The notes under the pieces: generated by a model
Seen by the model: only the letters and a program-made list of their open reading frames with translations
Databases searched by the model: none
Told to the model about the DNA's origin: nothing
Part shown: piece after piece, positions 1-10,193 of the stretch
How positions within the stretch are numbered: the first letter of the stretch is position 1
Layout: each line of letters starts with the position of its first letter
Made by a program: the position numbers and the translations under genes
Assembly (NCBI GenBank): GCA_015499995.1
Contig: JADNRV010000088.1
Span: 124,001-188,000 of the forward strand
From: Flammula alnicola
Taxonomy: Eukaryota; Basidiomycota; Agaricomycetes; Agaricales; Strophariaceae
Direction of reading: 5' to 3'
DNA: 64,000 bases

Positions 1-1817
1 GTGAGATTTGTTTGATCGTGTGGAGGGGTGAAATGTAGAAAAAGTAGGTAGGCCGAGGCGAAAACTCCAAAATATCTTGTTGAAGTTCATTTGTGGGACC
101 AGTACCTTCCAGATGCTGGATTATTTCTAGTGAATGATGTTCCGAATATTTATCTGTTCAGTGAAAGGCATGTAGCTTGAATTAGTAGTGAAATGGATGG
201 AAATATATGATTGAGTCGTACCAACATATTCAGAAATGTTGGAGCCAGCGGCTTCTTTGCAATGTTCAAACCAGCGGTGCGCGAAATCAGCATACCTTTT
301 TGGAGGATCAATATAATACTTTTGAGATCGAGCAGGATCGCGTAGAAAGTCGGGGAGGGACGCATGGAGAAATACGATTTCATCATAATAGCTGACCACA
401 ATAACCGATTTCAAGTCAGCTAATGCAGTCTCTACTCCTCCCGCGCCCAAAGATAGAAATCGCTCGACGGTTATAGTTTCAAGGTGGGACCCGAGAATCG
501 CATAGCTGAGTACTAGCATAGCAGTATCAATTTCCTCCACACACGAAAAGATATGCATGTACAGTGCATCAAGCTGTGCGAATGGTGTATCGAGGCGAGC
601 AGGGCGTATGCCTCGGACGATCTCAAGACGTTGTACAGGGTGGTGACGTGACGAAGACACGAAATTTATCACCACTGATGCGTATATGAATTGGCCGGAG
701 GATTTTTCGACGATGTTTTCAGCAACGTCTTTGGGTGGCCAAGACGAGTCAATGAGATGCTTGAACGGATGGCTCTCTTTGATTTCGGCGAACTTGTCAT
801 TGAGGAAGAGGCGGATGTCTTCGTCAGGAAGATACGTGTTGTCCAAGGGCAATCGTGTAACAATGTTGGTCACCTTCCTTGAATCGAACGCCATATTGAT
901 CTGTTGCTCGGGACGGCTGGCGATAAGGCATACAAGGGGAAGACCTGTGTCCCGTAGAGCGTCTGAAATGGCGTGGATGATGTTGGTCTGCACATCGCGG
1001 CCATCGCACTCATCAAGACCATCGAGTATGATTAGGAATGGAGATGTGAGGTTGGCTGAACTATCAGACTGCTGCCTGATCTGTAGGAGAGGTTCAATGA
1101 TCAAGGCCTTGAGCTGCGATTCGAATGACCGTCCGAAGACAAGAGGGTCGCGGTCGAGCGCTTCGACAATAATTTTGCGTGTGAGCGGGAAGTTTATAGC
1201 GAGTTGATAGGCGAGCGTAGCCACCAGTGGTTTGGATGTATTACGAGTCGGGTCCGTCCTGAAGAAAAAGAAGGTGGCCAACGGCAGCTTCACTCGTTCG
1301 CACATCTCAGCGATGGATCGGGCGATCGCCGACTTTCCTGCTCCTGCGGCACCATTTAGCCACATTATCCATGTGTCGCGATCCTCGCTGTTCTGAATCC
1401 ACTCCATGATCTTCTGCAAGACCGCCAAGCGTGTATTTGGATGACATTTTGGGGGATCGACGTGCTGCTCAGAGTTGTGGAAAGCTGAAGCGGCTACTGC
1501 TTCCTGAAGGCGCTCGAACCCTCCTAATAGTTTCTATTGATTAGTTAGATCATATCCTTTGGACAACGTTGTGATTCACCTTTAGCGCTGTTGATGCTAT
1601 TGGGGCCGTTATGCTGAGTGAATGTCCCCCCAGTAAGCACGGCGTTGGTCAATGACAACATTGAATTCTGAGACGGGGGAGTGAGTTCTATGGAGGCACC
1701 CGAAGGGCGTTGAGGTGTTTGTCGTTCAAATGAGGGGAGTGTAGAGGGGATGCGCAGGCAAGAAGCAAGTAAGCAGTGTCGAGCAGTGCGAACGCAAAAC
1801 TTTCGCATTGATGCCAT
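1..1817 (-). CDS. NACHT-domain NTPase (NLR-like), 3' end beyond window
   Basis: STAND-type NTPase of the Agaricomycete NACHT family. The N-terminal exon (1580-1817, first ATG at 1815-1817) is low in motifs and ends with a GGTF-type segment. A 46-nt intron (1534-1579) has a CTAAC branch point. Exon 222-1533 starts with a linker containing FHNS and PPKCHPNTR, then Walker A GAAGAGKSAI, Walker B LIILDGLDECDG and a sensor SRPE. A second intron (154-221, donor GTACGA, acceptor ACAG) restores an open frame that runs off base 1, so the C-terminal part, where effector-sensing repeats would lie, is not visible. The family hydrolyses NTP to drive oligomerisation in recognition and cell-death pathways; its target here is unknown. 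Its 3' part is closely similar to the pseudogene at 8412-9505. The NACHT assignment is strong; the exact start is less so. Confidence 0.85.
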
Positions 1818-2120
1818 GAAGCTGTGAAAAGTTTCCTGTTTCACTCAAGGCGGTATCTCATCTCATACAGATGTATAATTAGAGCGCAACCAATGTGGTG
1901 GAACTGCATTCACGAGACAAACTAAGAGGTGCAAAAATTGGATGGCTGCATGACTACATTTACGACTCTCCGATAATGATTGTCAGATATTCATAGAGCA
2001 CTAGAAAGCACCACTGGCACCAAGTTCCAACAATATATACCGCTGTCACGGTTCGGCTCCAATCCAGGACGCGGATGCTCCGGAACACGTTGACACAGCG
2101 GCGTTATGACAGTTACTATT
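1818..2120. other. intergenic, upstream of NACHT gene
   Basis: About 300 bases with no convincing coding frame. It should contain the promoter of the minus-strand NACHT gene, but I see no clear TATA box or other motif I would defend. Confidence 0.4.
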
Positions 2121-2149
2121 AGGTCTAGCAGGGAGTTCGGCTAGATTAG

Positions 2150-3199
2150 GACTGTCAATAAAGTTACTTTTCCGGGTCAACTTGCTAACTTGCGGCCTGC
2201 AGTGGCCGAGATGCCGGTGCAGGGGATGAATATTCAACTTATTCCCACGCCGACGACAATCTAACTTGCAACTTGCCCCTCACTTAGAGTCTTAGACTAA
2301 CTTCTACTAACTCATGCAACACGGTGGCTCAAGTTGGCTTGTGCAAATCACAACCAAGTGGTATGTGTGCGTTCAAGTGCGTGCAAGTTAGGGCAAGTGC
2401 GTCCATGTTAGGGCGAGTGCGTACAAGTGTGTGAGTGAGTGCGTACAAGTACATGCAAGTGCGTGCGAGTGAGTGAAGGTCGGTGAGGGTGAATGAGAGT
2501 GAGTAACTCAGGTTATTGTGAAGTGAGTACAGACATAAGTTGTCGCATGCTGTGTGAGTGCTCGTGCAAGCGCCCGTTAAGCGCCCATGGATCACGCGTA
2601 AGTGCGCACGACTTGTGTGACATTTGGTACGGCTGCTAATTCATGTCATAACTTCACACGAATTTTATTTTTTCCTGGGATAATAATCCTTTAAGACATG
2701 ATCTATCTAGTTTTTCATGCTATTGGTGGACGTGGAAGAGTGTAATTATTATACAAAGATGGTCATTTCCACGGGAATGCACCCGATACAAATGCAGGTT
2801 AGCCTTTTTAAGTCGAGTGCACCATGCTCAAGCTGTAAGTTAGTTCTACAGAATGCACCAGCTAACTGGTCAGCTTTGCAACTTAAAATCCTAGCTTGAG
2901 ATGTAATTTTGTATATTTGTGGTCTATATAATGGTAGCTACTAACTTAATACAAGGTAAGTAAAGGTACGCAGACGGCAACAAGATCGGCAGTCAGGCGA
3001 GGGCAACATGTAGCCGGCTGCCGGTGGGCCAAGCCAACTTACTGCGCAAGCGAGCTGTGCCAAGTTAACTTGTTGCGGGCATGATCACTGTGCCAAGTTA
3101 ACATGTAACTTGCGACAAATCAACTTGCCTGCCAAAAGTTAGCACAAGCTAACGTGTTGCAGGCATAAGTTAGTTGCACAAGTAACTTTCTTAACCACC
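2150..3199. mobile_element. non-autonomous TIR DNA element, 9-bp target duplication
   Basis: The element starts GACTGTCAATAAAGTTACTT. The reverse complement of its other end is GGTGGTTAAGAAAGTTACTT; 15 of 20 positions match, with ten identical bases in a row. It is flanked by a perfect 9-bp direct repeat CTAGATTAG (2141-2149 and 3200-3208), which occurs once in the uninterrupted LTR copies, so the insertion site is proven by comparison. The inside has no credible gene. It holds many copies of AAGTTAACTTG-like words near both ends and a degenerate GTGCGTACAAGT-type tandem repeat at about 2360-2510. A 9-bp duplication suggests the Mutator-like superfamily, but no transposase is present to confirm it. 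Confidence 0.7.
2360..2512. repeat. degenerate tandem repeat (GTGCGTACAAGT-like)
   Basis: Imperfect repeats of a 10-12 base word (GTGCGTGCAAGT, GTGCGTACAAGT, GTGAGTGAGTGC), mixed with TTAGGGC-containing variants. They lie inside the 1,050-bp element and are probably part of its non-coding body. Confidence 0.6.
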
Positions 3200-3338
3200 C
3201 TAGATTAGATAGGTAGATTAGATGCCATCAGACGGTGCATGCTCTCTTGCCATCATGTGCGACGCTTGTACCGCACGGCGTGCTCGATGCGTATCCAGGT
3301 CCATCCCTCCGAGAGTCCGGTCTGATTGCATTGCTCCA

Positions 3339-3673
3339 GCATAGGGCCCGCTGCAGCTGAATAACTGCTTGGACATAATGCATAAGGGGCAATGCAAAAA
3401 GGGCGAAATCTCTCCTTCAGCGTCAATTCCAACCTCCCCGTCCTCAACTCATCCTCGACGTACCCATCATCAACGTGAAACCTCTACCGTATCACCATCT
3501 CCCGCCATGATTATCTAACGCGGTTTATGTGGAGTTCTCCATGGTACGCCCGACTGGCAGATCTCAACTCCCACCTTACCGCTGACTTGGTCAAACAGGC
3601 CCTTTGCAGCTTCAGGCTCACAGAATCACTCGAAAAGAGACATTCCATGCAGTATCGTCCTCAAATTCGATGT
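3339..3673. other. no gene seen
   Basis: A stretch after the old LTR with only short scattered open frames. I see nothing in it that I can name. Confidence 0.4.
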
Positions 3674-4138
3674 TCAGCCCCCCTGCTCAACCACTTCGTC
3701 TGAGTCCTCGCACCGTCGGATGGGATGTCGTCGCCTCTGGCTGCGACCCATTCGTTTATCCACTTGTCGTGTTGTGCTTGCACGGTGGGAAATACGGCGT
3801 GCCCCAGGATGCGATTGACGGCCCTGAGGCCAAGCGACGGTCGCCAATACCTTTATCCAGTCAGTGTCGGGGGATTGGCCGTTTGCCTGGCAGGGCTTTG
3901 GCCGTCCGTCATCTGTGTCTTTGCCGCCTCCAACTCCGCCTCCATTCAGCTCTGTCTGGAAATAGCTCGCCTCAAGATTTCGCATCGCCTGCGCAAATGC
4001 TTCTCCCTTTCCGCCCTCCGCCTCCTCGAAAACCGTTGTGCCCAGGTCGGCCCAGTACCTCGTCACTGGGTTAAAAGGGCCGGTCAGTTGTACGGTGTCG
4101 ATGAGCTCACTGACCTGGTAATGTAAGCGTTTCTTCAC
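3674..4138 (-). CDS. unidentified open reading frame, possible gene remnant
   Basis: A 154-codon minus-strand frame. The first 65 residues or so look protein-like (FNPVTRYWADLGTTVFEEA, then a helical stretch ending ASYFQTEL); the rest turns Arg/Gly/Pro-rich and less convincing. It may be one exon of a decayed gene. I do not recognise the family. The plus strand of the same bases also has a long frame of low-complexity character, so the coding strand is not certain. Confidence 0.25.
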   Translation of the reverse strand: MKKRLHYQVSELIDTVQLTGPFNPVTRYWADLGTTVFEEAEGGKGEAFAQAMRNLEASYFQTELNGGGVGGGKDTDDGRPKPCQANGQSPDTDWIKVLATVAWPQGRQSHPGARRISHRASTTRQVDKRMGRSQRRRHPIRRCEDSDEVVEQGG

Positions 4139-4239
4139 GATCCTCGGCCATTTTCAAGTACAAGCGCTAATCATATTTTCCCTATATTAGTCGATGCAAT
4201 GCAAAGTGCGTACATATCTGCATATCTTTTCGACTATAA

Positions 4240-5086
4240 TACCAGAGTGACGTGCTCGTTCAAGACTACATGATCAACACCAACTTGACGCCATTCATCT
4301 CGATGCAGAACCTCATCTATCGCGAGGAGGAGAGGGAGATGCTCCAGACGTTGAAGGTGTGCGCTTTCAAATCCGAAGTTAATGACAAAGTGCTTACTAA
4401 CGTTTTTCGATTCCCGAATCTTGAATAGCATTTTGGCGTTGGACCCATTCCCCGGTCTCCCTGGCACATGGGCTGCTCACGCGGCCTCTCAATGCCATGG
4501 GCGATACCACTCGTGGAAAGGTTGATAGGTGCGCCATCTCAATCTTAATTACCATTCCCATTATTGATTATTCAATGATATGTACCCCCGTCAGCGTAAC
4601 GCAGGATGATCAAAGGGTACATCAACAACAAAGGCACTGGGGAGATCGTCGATGCGTGCGCATCTCCTTTTAAATGGTAATGGTTTCATTATTGAATGAC
4701 CGGTTTATGTGGTAAACAGGGTGGAGAAGATCGCGAAAGCGAAGAGTATTAGCATGGCACAATTATCATGGGCGTGAGTCATGGCCAAATCTGGTACGTT
4801 ACAGGAATCTTGAATCTTGCAACCGTCCCATGGATCACGTCCACTGATGAATAACGGATGGCTTTCGGTGCACCAGGAGTATCAGCGCCCATCGTCGGCA
4901 CTACTTCCTTGGACAACTTGACTGATTTGTTCGGTACGTTGTCGTTCACTTTATGCAAGTTACTGACATATGCCTCATGGCTGAACGTACTCTACTATAG
5001 GCGCCGTCAATGTGAGGCTTACTGAGGAGGAAATAAAGGAGCTGGAAGCGCCGTACCTTGCTCGAGCCGCGTTTGGGCACATCTGA
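4240..5086 (+). pseudogene. aldo/keto reductase remnant (C-terminal half)
   Basis: Several exons read as the C-terminal half of a fungal aldo/keto reductase (NADPH-dependent, TIM-barrel). Blocks in order are LTPFISMQN, YREEEREML, HFGVGPIP, LLTRPLNAMGD, MIKGYI, VEKIAKAK, ISMAQLSWA, VSAPIVGTTSLDNL and a final LTEEEIKELEAPY..GHI before TGA at 5084-5086. Intron borders between the blocks are still visible. The N-terminal half with the catalytic Asp/Tyr/Lys is absent, the segment after QN lacks residues found in the family, and the IPWSPLARG region is damaged (PRSPWHM). It cannot give an active enzyme. The assignment is good; the upstream limit is approximate. Confidence 0.75.
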
Positions 5087-5358
5087 ACTTGAACTCGAAA
5101 TTGGGGAACATTTCAAATGTGCGGTACTTGAAACGTATGTGTGGCGCACATTAGCGTGATCTAATTTATGCAGATCCCACTGTTATAACTGTTCTCGGGA
5201 TAAGGGGAAGGAGACGGAAACATCTTTATTACAGTATTAACAACTAAGAAAATGCAATCTAGTAGTTCGGTAGCCCGATCCCTCTTACGATTAGACCCAG
5301 TGCGTAGTGGCGAGGTTGGAACCTGGCACGGTCGAGCAATGGAGGTCATGTCACAAAT

Positions 5359-5754
5359 CTATCCATGCCGGTCTGTTGAAGAGGTGGTCATTGCTCGAGT
5401 ACAAAAATTGAATTGGGTGAAGAAGGGATACTTCTGGGAGTCGAACTCGTTGGCTCTCCAGTGAGCGCATACCCTCGAATAAATACCAGTCCTTCTCGGG
5501 GATGGACGGGACGAACTTCGTTGCACGACGGTCTGGTCGGGGAAGGATCCCGTGGCTACTGGGTAATAAGGTTTGTGCTGCCGGGTATGCGGTAGAACAT
5601 GGGGTGACCCGGCGATGGTTATGCCGGCGATGTTTTTGGACCGGATGGGGGGAAGGCCTGTGTGTGAGCGGCTAAGGTTGAGAATTGAGAAGACGGCGAT
5701 GGCGACTGCGAAGAGCCCGGGTACCGGGTCAGCGGATAAACTGGAGAACTGCAT
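5359..5754 (-). CDS. hypothetical protein with N-terminal hydrophobic segment
   Basis: A 131-codon frame from a true ATG. Residues 12-30 or so are hydrophobic (PGLFAVAIAVFSILNLS), which could be a signal anchor. The following 30 residues have the third-position C/G bias of basidiomycete coding DNA; the end is less convincing and may run into an intron. No family recognised. It could be the first exon of a larger membrane protein whose remainder is lost. Confidence 0.3.
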   Translation of the reverse strand: MQFSSLSADPVPGLFAVAIAVFSILNLSRSHTGLPPIRSKNIAGITIAGSPHVLPHTRQHKPYYPVATGSFPDQTVVQRSSSRPSPRRTGIYSRVCAHWRANEFDSQKYPFFTQFNFCTRAMTTSSTDRHG

Positions 5755-5777
5755 AAAACATCATATGGATTTGTTAG

Positions 5778-6240
5778 CTAGTTCGTTATTGCAAAGTCGA
5801 GGAAAAACCAAAGAAAAAAAAAAACACACCGGGTCTTCTGCTTTAACTTGTACGAGAAGCACAAACTCCGATCGTCCGTCATACATATGTCGGCCTCCGC
5901 AATGACTCTGTTCTTCGCCATCTCGAACGCAATGCCCTTGTACTTAAATATGGTGTGATCACCCTCAGCGTCTGAGTCATACCCCAACAGACCAAGAAGG
6001 TACACAACAAAATCAATAACGCCCGACTTGTCTGCGGCGCTCGCGTGCTCCACCTCCCTGAGATACCGGAAGAACAGTTTCTCGTCTCTTGACAGCGGCC
6101 CAGTCGGTATTTGCGCGTTGTCGAGGACCGTTGGAGAGATATGCACAGGCAGCGCGTCAGGGAGCGAGAGGATACCGAAGAATGTCGCAGCGTGCTTGTG
6201 AGGTGGATGTCCTAGGTGTGGGTGGCCTAGTTTTATCCAA
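5778..6240 (-). CDS. fungal uncharacterised protein, partial
   Basis: An open minus-strand frame with a globular look: RDEKLFFRYLREVE, then a VIDFVVYLLGLLGYD helix, FKYKGIAFEMAKNRVIAEADICM. I have seen similar fungal proteins of unknown function in which an ADIC-type Asp is followed by a Gln-Glu-Asp-Lys segment, a pattern that recalls PD-(D/E)XK nucleases; that second half is missing here. The frame is open upstream of the first ATG (6144-6146) to about 6240 without a start codon. It ends at an AAAGAC/poly-T stretch that may be a lost splice site. Probably a gene fragment. Confidence 0.4.
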
Positions 6241-8411
6241 GAGAGAGTTTCAATTTGGTTTCAATTCAGGGACGCGCAGGCACGGGTCGCGGTGGTACAC
6301 CGTATCACGTCAGCGATCCTTCACGACAGGCACGATCCGGATTCCGGCGCTGCTCGTACTTACCATCTCTTCCATAACCCTCAAGATCACCTCTCGTATA
6401 TGCTACCAGAGATTCAAACAAGGGACTGCGAAAATTTGAAGTCCTAAGAAGACGGCCTCTCGACAGCAAACCTGAAGAACTTGGTGTGTGCGGAATAACC
6501 TGCTAACCTCCACCCACCCTTAGCACAGAATCAACCCATAAGATCTTCAGCGGTTTCATATTCAGCGCGTCAACCTCTTTCTCAAAAGGCTCAGAGCCCC
6601 GGGGACATGAAATATTACACAATACGTTCCAACCTATCTCTCTCCACCTTGCCGCATCTTCCTGTCCTACGACGTTTTGATCTTACTATCTGCAGTGCCC
6701 AAACTCCTAGTCCTTGCCTCCTTATCGACGTGTCGGATGTATATGCACCACCAGGTCTGTTGGCCAACTCTTTATCCTCTCCGTTCTGACTCACTCGTCC
6801 TCTCCTTTGGCTTCAGTTTTACTCTCAATGTCCTCAAGTCGTCCCCGATGTCGACCGCCCCTGTCGTTATCGCTCAAAGAGAAGCATCCACAGTTCCTGC
6901 GCAGACACCCTGGTGTTCCGCATATCATAACCTCTCCTACGGCCCTCTCCCTGCCTGCATAAGACACACAACTCCTTGCTCTACTCTATGTGGCTCTGCT
7001 CACGTCATTGCCTACTCCTATGAACTCGATGAACTACTGGACGCAACAAAGGCCAGCGTCAGGCGTTGGGCGCATGGTTAATTTCGTGCATGAGGCGAGG
7101 CTGTGGGGCTAGGCGTTATTGTCTAGGCCAATATATGCTATATCTCAAGAAGGCGGACGAGGTAGGGTTCTCAATCTCGATGGTATGCTCAAACAATCTT
7201 CTTAAACCCCCTACCTTAACGCTTTCGCAGATCCTTTCGAGGTTACTTCCTCTGATCCCGACTAACGCTCAACTTGCTTCCTTTCTTTACGGAGGTATCC
7301 TCGACACTCCCTTCATGGATCGCCTCTCCTCTGCTGGCTCTCGCGAAAATCAGCATGCACTGGCTTGGCTTGACGTTATCTCCCATTCATTCTCTGCTAT
7401 CCATGTGTTCCGGAGGTGGCTCGTCGCCGTCGTCGTTCGGGACGATTGTGGAGATTCTCAGGGAAGTCGAGGCTCTGTTCAGGGAATGGAAGACTGACAC
7501 TTCGCTATCTGCTGTCGAGAATATCGTGTCTTGAGCGCTTCTAGGTCGGGTCCTTGCGTTCAGCTTTCTTTGGCTGTGCCCTTGCTTATTTGCATATAAT
7601 GTTCGACCTGGGTCTTTTCCCCAATTCTGCCACCCAAACCTCTTCGCTTACTATGGTCTCCAAGAACTTCGCGAATACATAAAACGCGCACAGAATCATC
7701 AAAGATTTCACGCTTAGTTGCATCGATCACTTCACGCTTTCACTTGGCATCCTCGGTAAACTGATTGCCCCTTTGCTGAAACAATAGGTCATTACGACGT
7801 ATACCATTCCGGATCCTTCGTCGTAATATCAGCCCCGACAATTTCGCTAATTTGACATCCTGGAGACACCCAAGAGAAGGTAGGAGATGGCGCTGTGCGG
7901 GTGCGGGTGCGTGCTGGGCTCATACGCTGTTGAAGAAATAACAGCCAGCCATGATCTCGAATCCTTCATCCTGCCGCCGACTGCTTTACGGGATCTAAGT
8001 GTGGGGCAACAGTAATCTTAGATCTGAATGGCGTGAAGGCCTCTTTTTGTTGAGAGATCTTTGACGCGGCTCGCCAAGTTGAGAGATTTGAACGATGTTG
8101 ATCTTCATGAACTGGACGGTGGTGAAAAGTATGACTGTTCCATGTAGTGGCACGTACAGAGGGCGGATAACGTTCGATGGTCTCGTGAAGGCTACTGGGG
8201 AGACTCCTACGCACCCTGTCCACCTGTGTGGATGGAACAATATAGTACAGGACATGCTTAAGCCTTAGATGCAGACGAAATGAGGCGAGTAAAACGACAA
8301 AAACCTTTGACTATTCCTACTACCAACCGGGCAATAAATGCACAAAGGGTGTAAGACGGCAAGTAGGAAAAATTAAAGCATGACTTCAGAATCGACCCCT
8401 TATAGGTTCTG
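6241..8411. other. region without a defensible gene; coding-like shards
   Basis: Several overlapping plus-strand frames between 6607 and 7534 have Ser/Pro/Leu-rich translations (one ends FGTIVEILREVEALFREW at about 7490), but they sit in different frames, with no consistent intron chain and no recognisable domain. They may be remains of one or two decayed genes. From 7535 to 8411 I see only short frames, and nothing to name. Confidence 0.35.
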
Positions 8412-9505
8412 TCATTGAGCTACGTCCTGAATACCCTTTCCAACAATCTGCGCGGGGGCCGCTTCTTGACAATTGTCCCCCATCCGCCTTCTTTTGCGCT
8501 CTCTTGCGTTTTTTTTGCGTTTTTCTGCAGGCTTGGGTCCTTGCGCTTGCTGCTCGAATTCGAGTTTAACGAGGATTTGAGAAATATTGTGATGTTCACC
8601 CAAGGAGCGGTAGTCATCCGGCTCCCAGTCTTTGGCCATCCGAGTGACTAATTCGAGAGTTTGATTGTACGCTCTATGTTCGTCCTGAAAATCCTGTTAA
8701 ACTTTGTCAGATTAAAAATGCTTCATGTTAATTGATGGATCTTACTAGTGCTTTAATGCAACAGAGCAATTGTGACATTTGTTTGATCCCGCCGTAAAAC
8801 ATATATCGACGAAAGTAGGGCAAAAACTCCAAAATGGCTTGTTGAAGTTCCAGATACTCGATCATTTCTCTTGCTGCACGACGGACACCTGTTCGGTGAA
8901 AGGCATGTAGCTTGAATTAGTAATGAAATGGATGAAAATATATGATCAGTCGTACCAACACTTCCGGACATGATGAAGCGGTGGGTGGAGGCACTAAATT
9001 TGAAATGTTTAAGCCAGCGATGGGTGAAATCAGCAAGCCTGTTTGGATGAGCGATATGATACTTGTGAGATCGAGCAGGACCGCGTAGAAAGTCAGGTAG
9101 AGACGCATGTAGAAATTCAATTTCGCCGAAATGGCTGACCACAATAATTGATTTCAAGTCGGCTAATGCAATCTCTACATCTCCCTTTCCCACAGATAGA
9201 AATTTCTCGATATTTATAGTTGCAAGGTCGGACGCGAGAATCGCATAGCCGAGTACGAGCATAGCAGTATAAATTTCCTCCACACACGAGAAGATATGCA
9301 TGTACAGTGCATCAAGCTGTGCGAATGGTGTATCGAGGCGAGCAGGGCGTATGCCTCGGACAACTTCCAGGCATTGTACGGGGTGGTGACGTGACGAAGA
9401 CACGAAATTTATCACCACTGATGTGTATATGAACGGGCCCGAGGATTTTTTGACGATGTTTTCGACTATGGCTTCAGCTGGCCAAGATAGGTCAATGGCC
9501 GTGCT
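8412..9505 (-). pseudogene. 5'-truncated NACHT NTPase paralogue
   Basis: Three exons (8956 to about 9505, 8746-8888, 8412-8693) match the C-terminal part of the NACHT gene at 1-1817. Near-identical blocks are SSG.FIY.SVVINFVSSSRHH, GIRPARLDTPFAQLDALYMH and HIFSCVEEI. Introns keep the same sites (donor GTACGACT, acceptor GAACAG). The last exon ends in a Lys/Arg-rich tail (RKKNARERKRRR) and a TGA. Everything upstream of the SWP motif is missing, including Walker A and B, and an in-frame TGA precedes the homology, so no NTPase can be made. It also shows what the cut-off end of the left-edge gene probably looks like. The short LTR element lies 140 bases away. Confidence 0.75.
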
Positions 9506-9647
9506 GGAGAATAAGAATGCTCATATCGCTTCAAGTTCCTAAACCAGAGATCGTGCTCAGTCAACTAGTCGTGCCACGCGGCCGTACGAGGATCCCATAC
9601 ACTGGTAAATCTGTGGTATTCGTCGATTTCCTGCAAATGGGTCACGT

Positions 9648-9863
9648 TGTAGTAGTGAGGTCTGGCAGAGTCCTCGGCTAGATTAGATAGATAGATTAGA
9701 TAGCATCGAGGCTGTGCATGTCCCTTTGTAGACACCTTCCGCATTCGTAGATGAACCATCTTTGCTTGCCTCTTGCCACTGCGTGCGACGCGACACCGCA
9801 CTGCCTGCTCGACGCGTATCCGAGCCTCTGCTATCCCGAGTCCGGTCAGATTGGACTGCTCCA
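9648..9863 (+). repeat. 5' LTR, 216 bp
   Basis: Starts TGTAGTAGTGAGG and ends GGACTGCTCCA. Identical to 11174-11389. Contains a GATTAGATAGATAGATTAGA motif that also marks the old solo LTR near 3200. Confidence 0.85.
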
Positions 9864-9865
9864 TC

Positions 9866-9876
9866 TGGTGACAACC
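9866..9876 (+). other. putative primer-binding site
   Basis: TGGTGACAACC two bases after the 5' LTR. The TGG pairs with a tRNA CCA end; I could not identify which tRNA acceptor stem would match the rest. Confidence 0.4.
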
Positions 9877-10193
9877 GAGTGATTCGATACCAGGCTTTCG
9901 AGCTACCGCCTTCGCGAGCACATCACCAGCTTCATTTTGCCAGCAAACCTCTGTTTCCGAGACTTTTCGCGTACAACGACGGCAATTCACGCGTCCTGGA
10001 CTATCTAGAACCTGTTCGGTGATAGCTTGCAAGCCCTGCCTGTTTATTTCGCGACCTGGTTCTACTGCCCCACTGTTCAGTGCCTGTATAATCACGCACC
10101 ACCTGTGTCTTCGTGACACAAATATTCTAGTTCAACATTTTGGCCTCGCTACATCCATATCCCTTTTCCCAAACCAAAACCCCTCCAACAACA

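Larger units (their letters stand above)
2121..3338 (+). repeat. old solo LTR, split by an insertion
   Basis: Two blocks match the 216-bp LTR at 9648-9863. Bases 2121-2149 match its early part (AGGTCT..GCAG..TCGGCTAGATTAG). Bases 3200-3338 match the rest, resuming at CTAGATTAG and ending in GCTCCA, with many substitutions and a gap of about 45 bases in the middle. The blocks are separated by the 1,050-bp element at 2150-3199. No primer-binding site or internal region follows, so this is best read as a diverged solo LTR that predates both the nested element and the intact copy. Confidence 0.7.

Noticed and set aside
686..1207. 173-codon plus-strand frame opposite the NACHT gene
   Set aside because: It mirrors the coding strand that carries Walker A/B motifs and has no motif of its own; a shadow frame.
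2400..2440. TTAGGG words suggesting a telomeric tract
   Set aside because: Only two separated copies within a different repeat; not a telomere array.
2329..2595. His/Thr/Leu-rich minus frame of 88 codons
   Set aside because: Translation of a degenerate 10-12-base tandem repeat.
3604..4126. Plus-strand frames of 133-156 codons
   Set aside because: Pro/Arg/Leu-rich shadows of the minus frame at 3674-4138, which itself is weak.
9864..9900. tRNA-like sequence after the 5' LTR
   Set aside because: The first 11 bases can be a primer-binding site, but no T-arm or cloverleaf can be folded.
9565..10119. 184-codon minus frame over the left LTR
   Set aside because: The same residues recur at 11079-11567 only because the two LTRs are identical; it is a frame through non-coding LTR, not a gene family.
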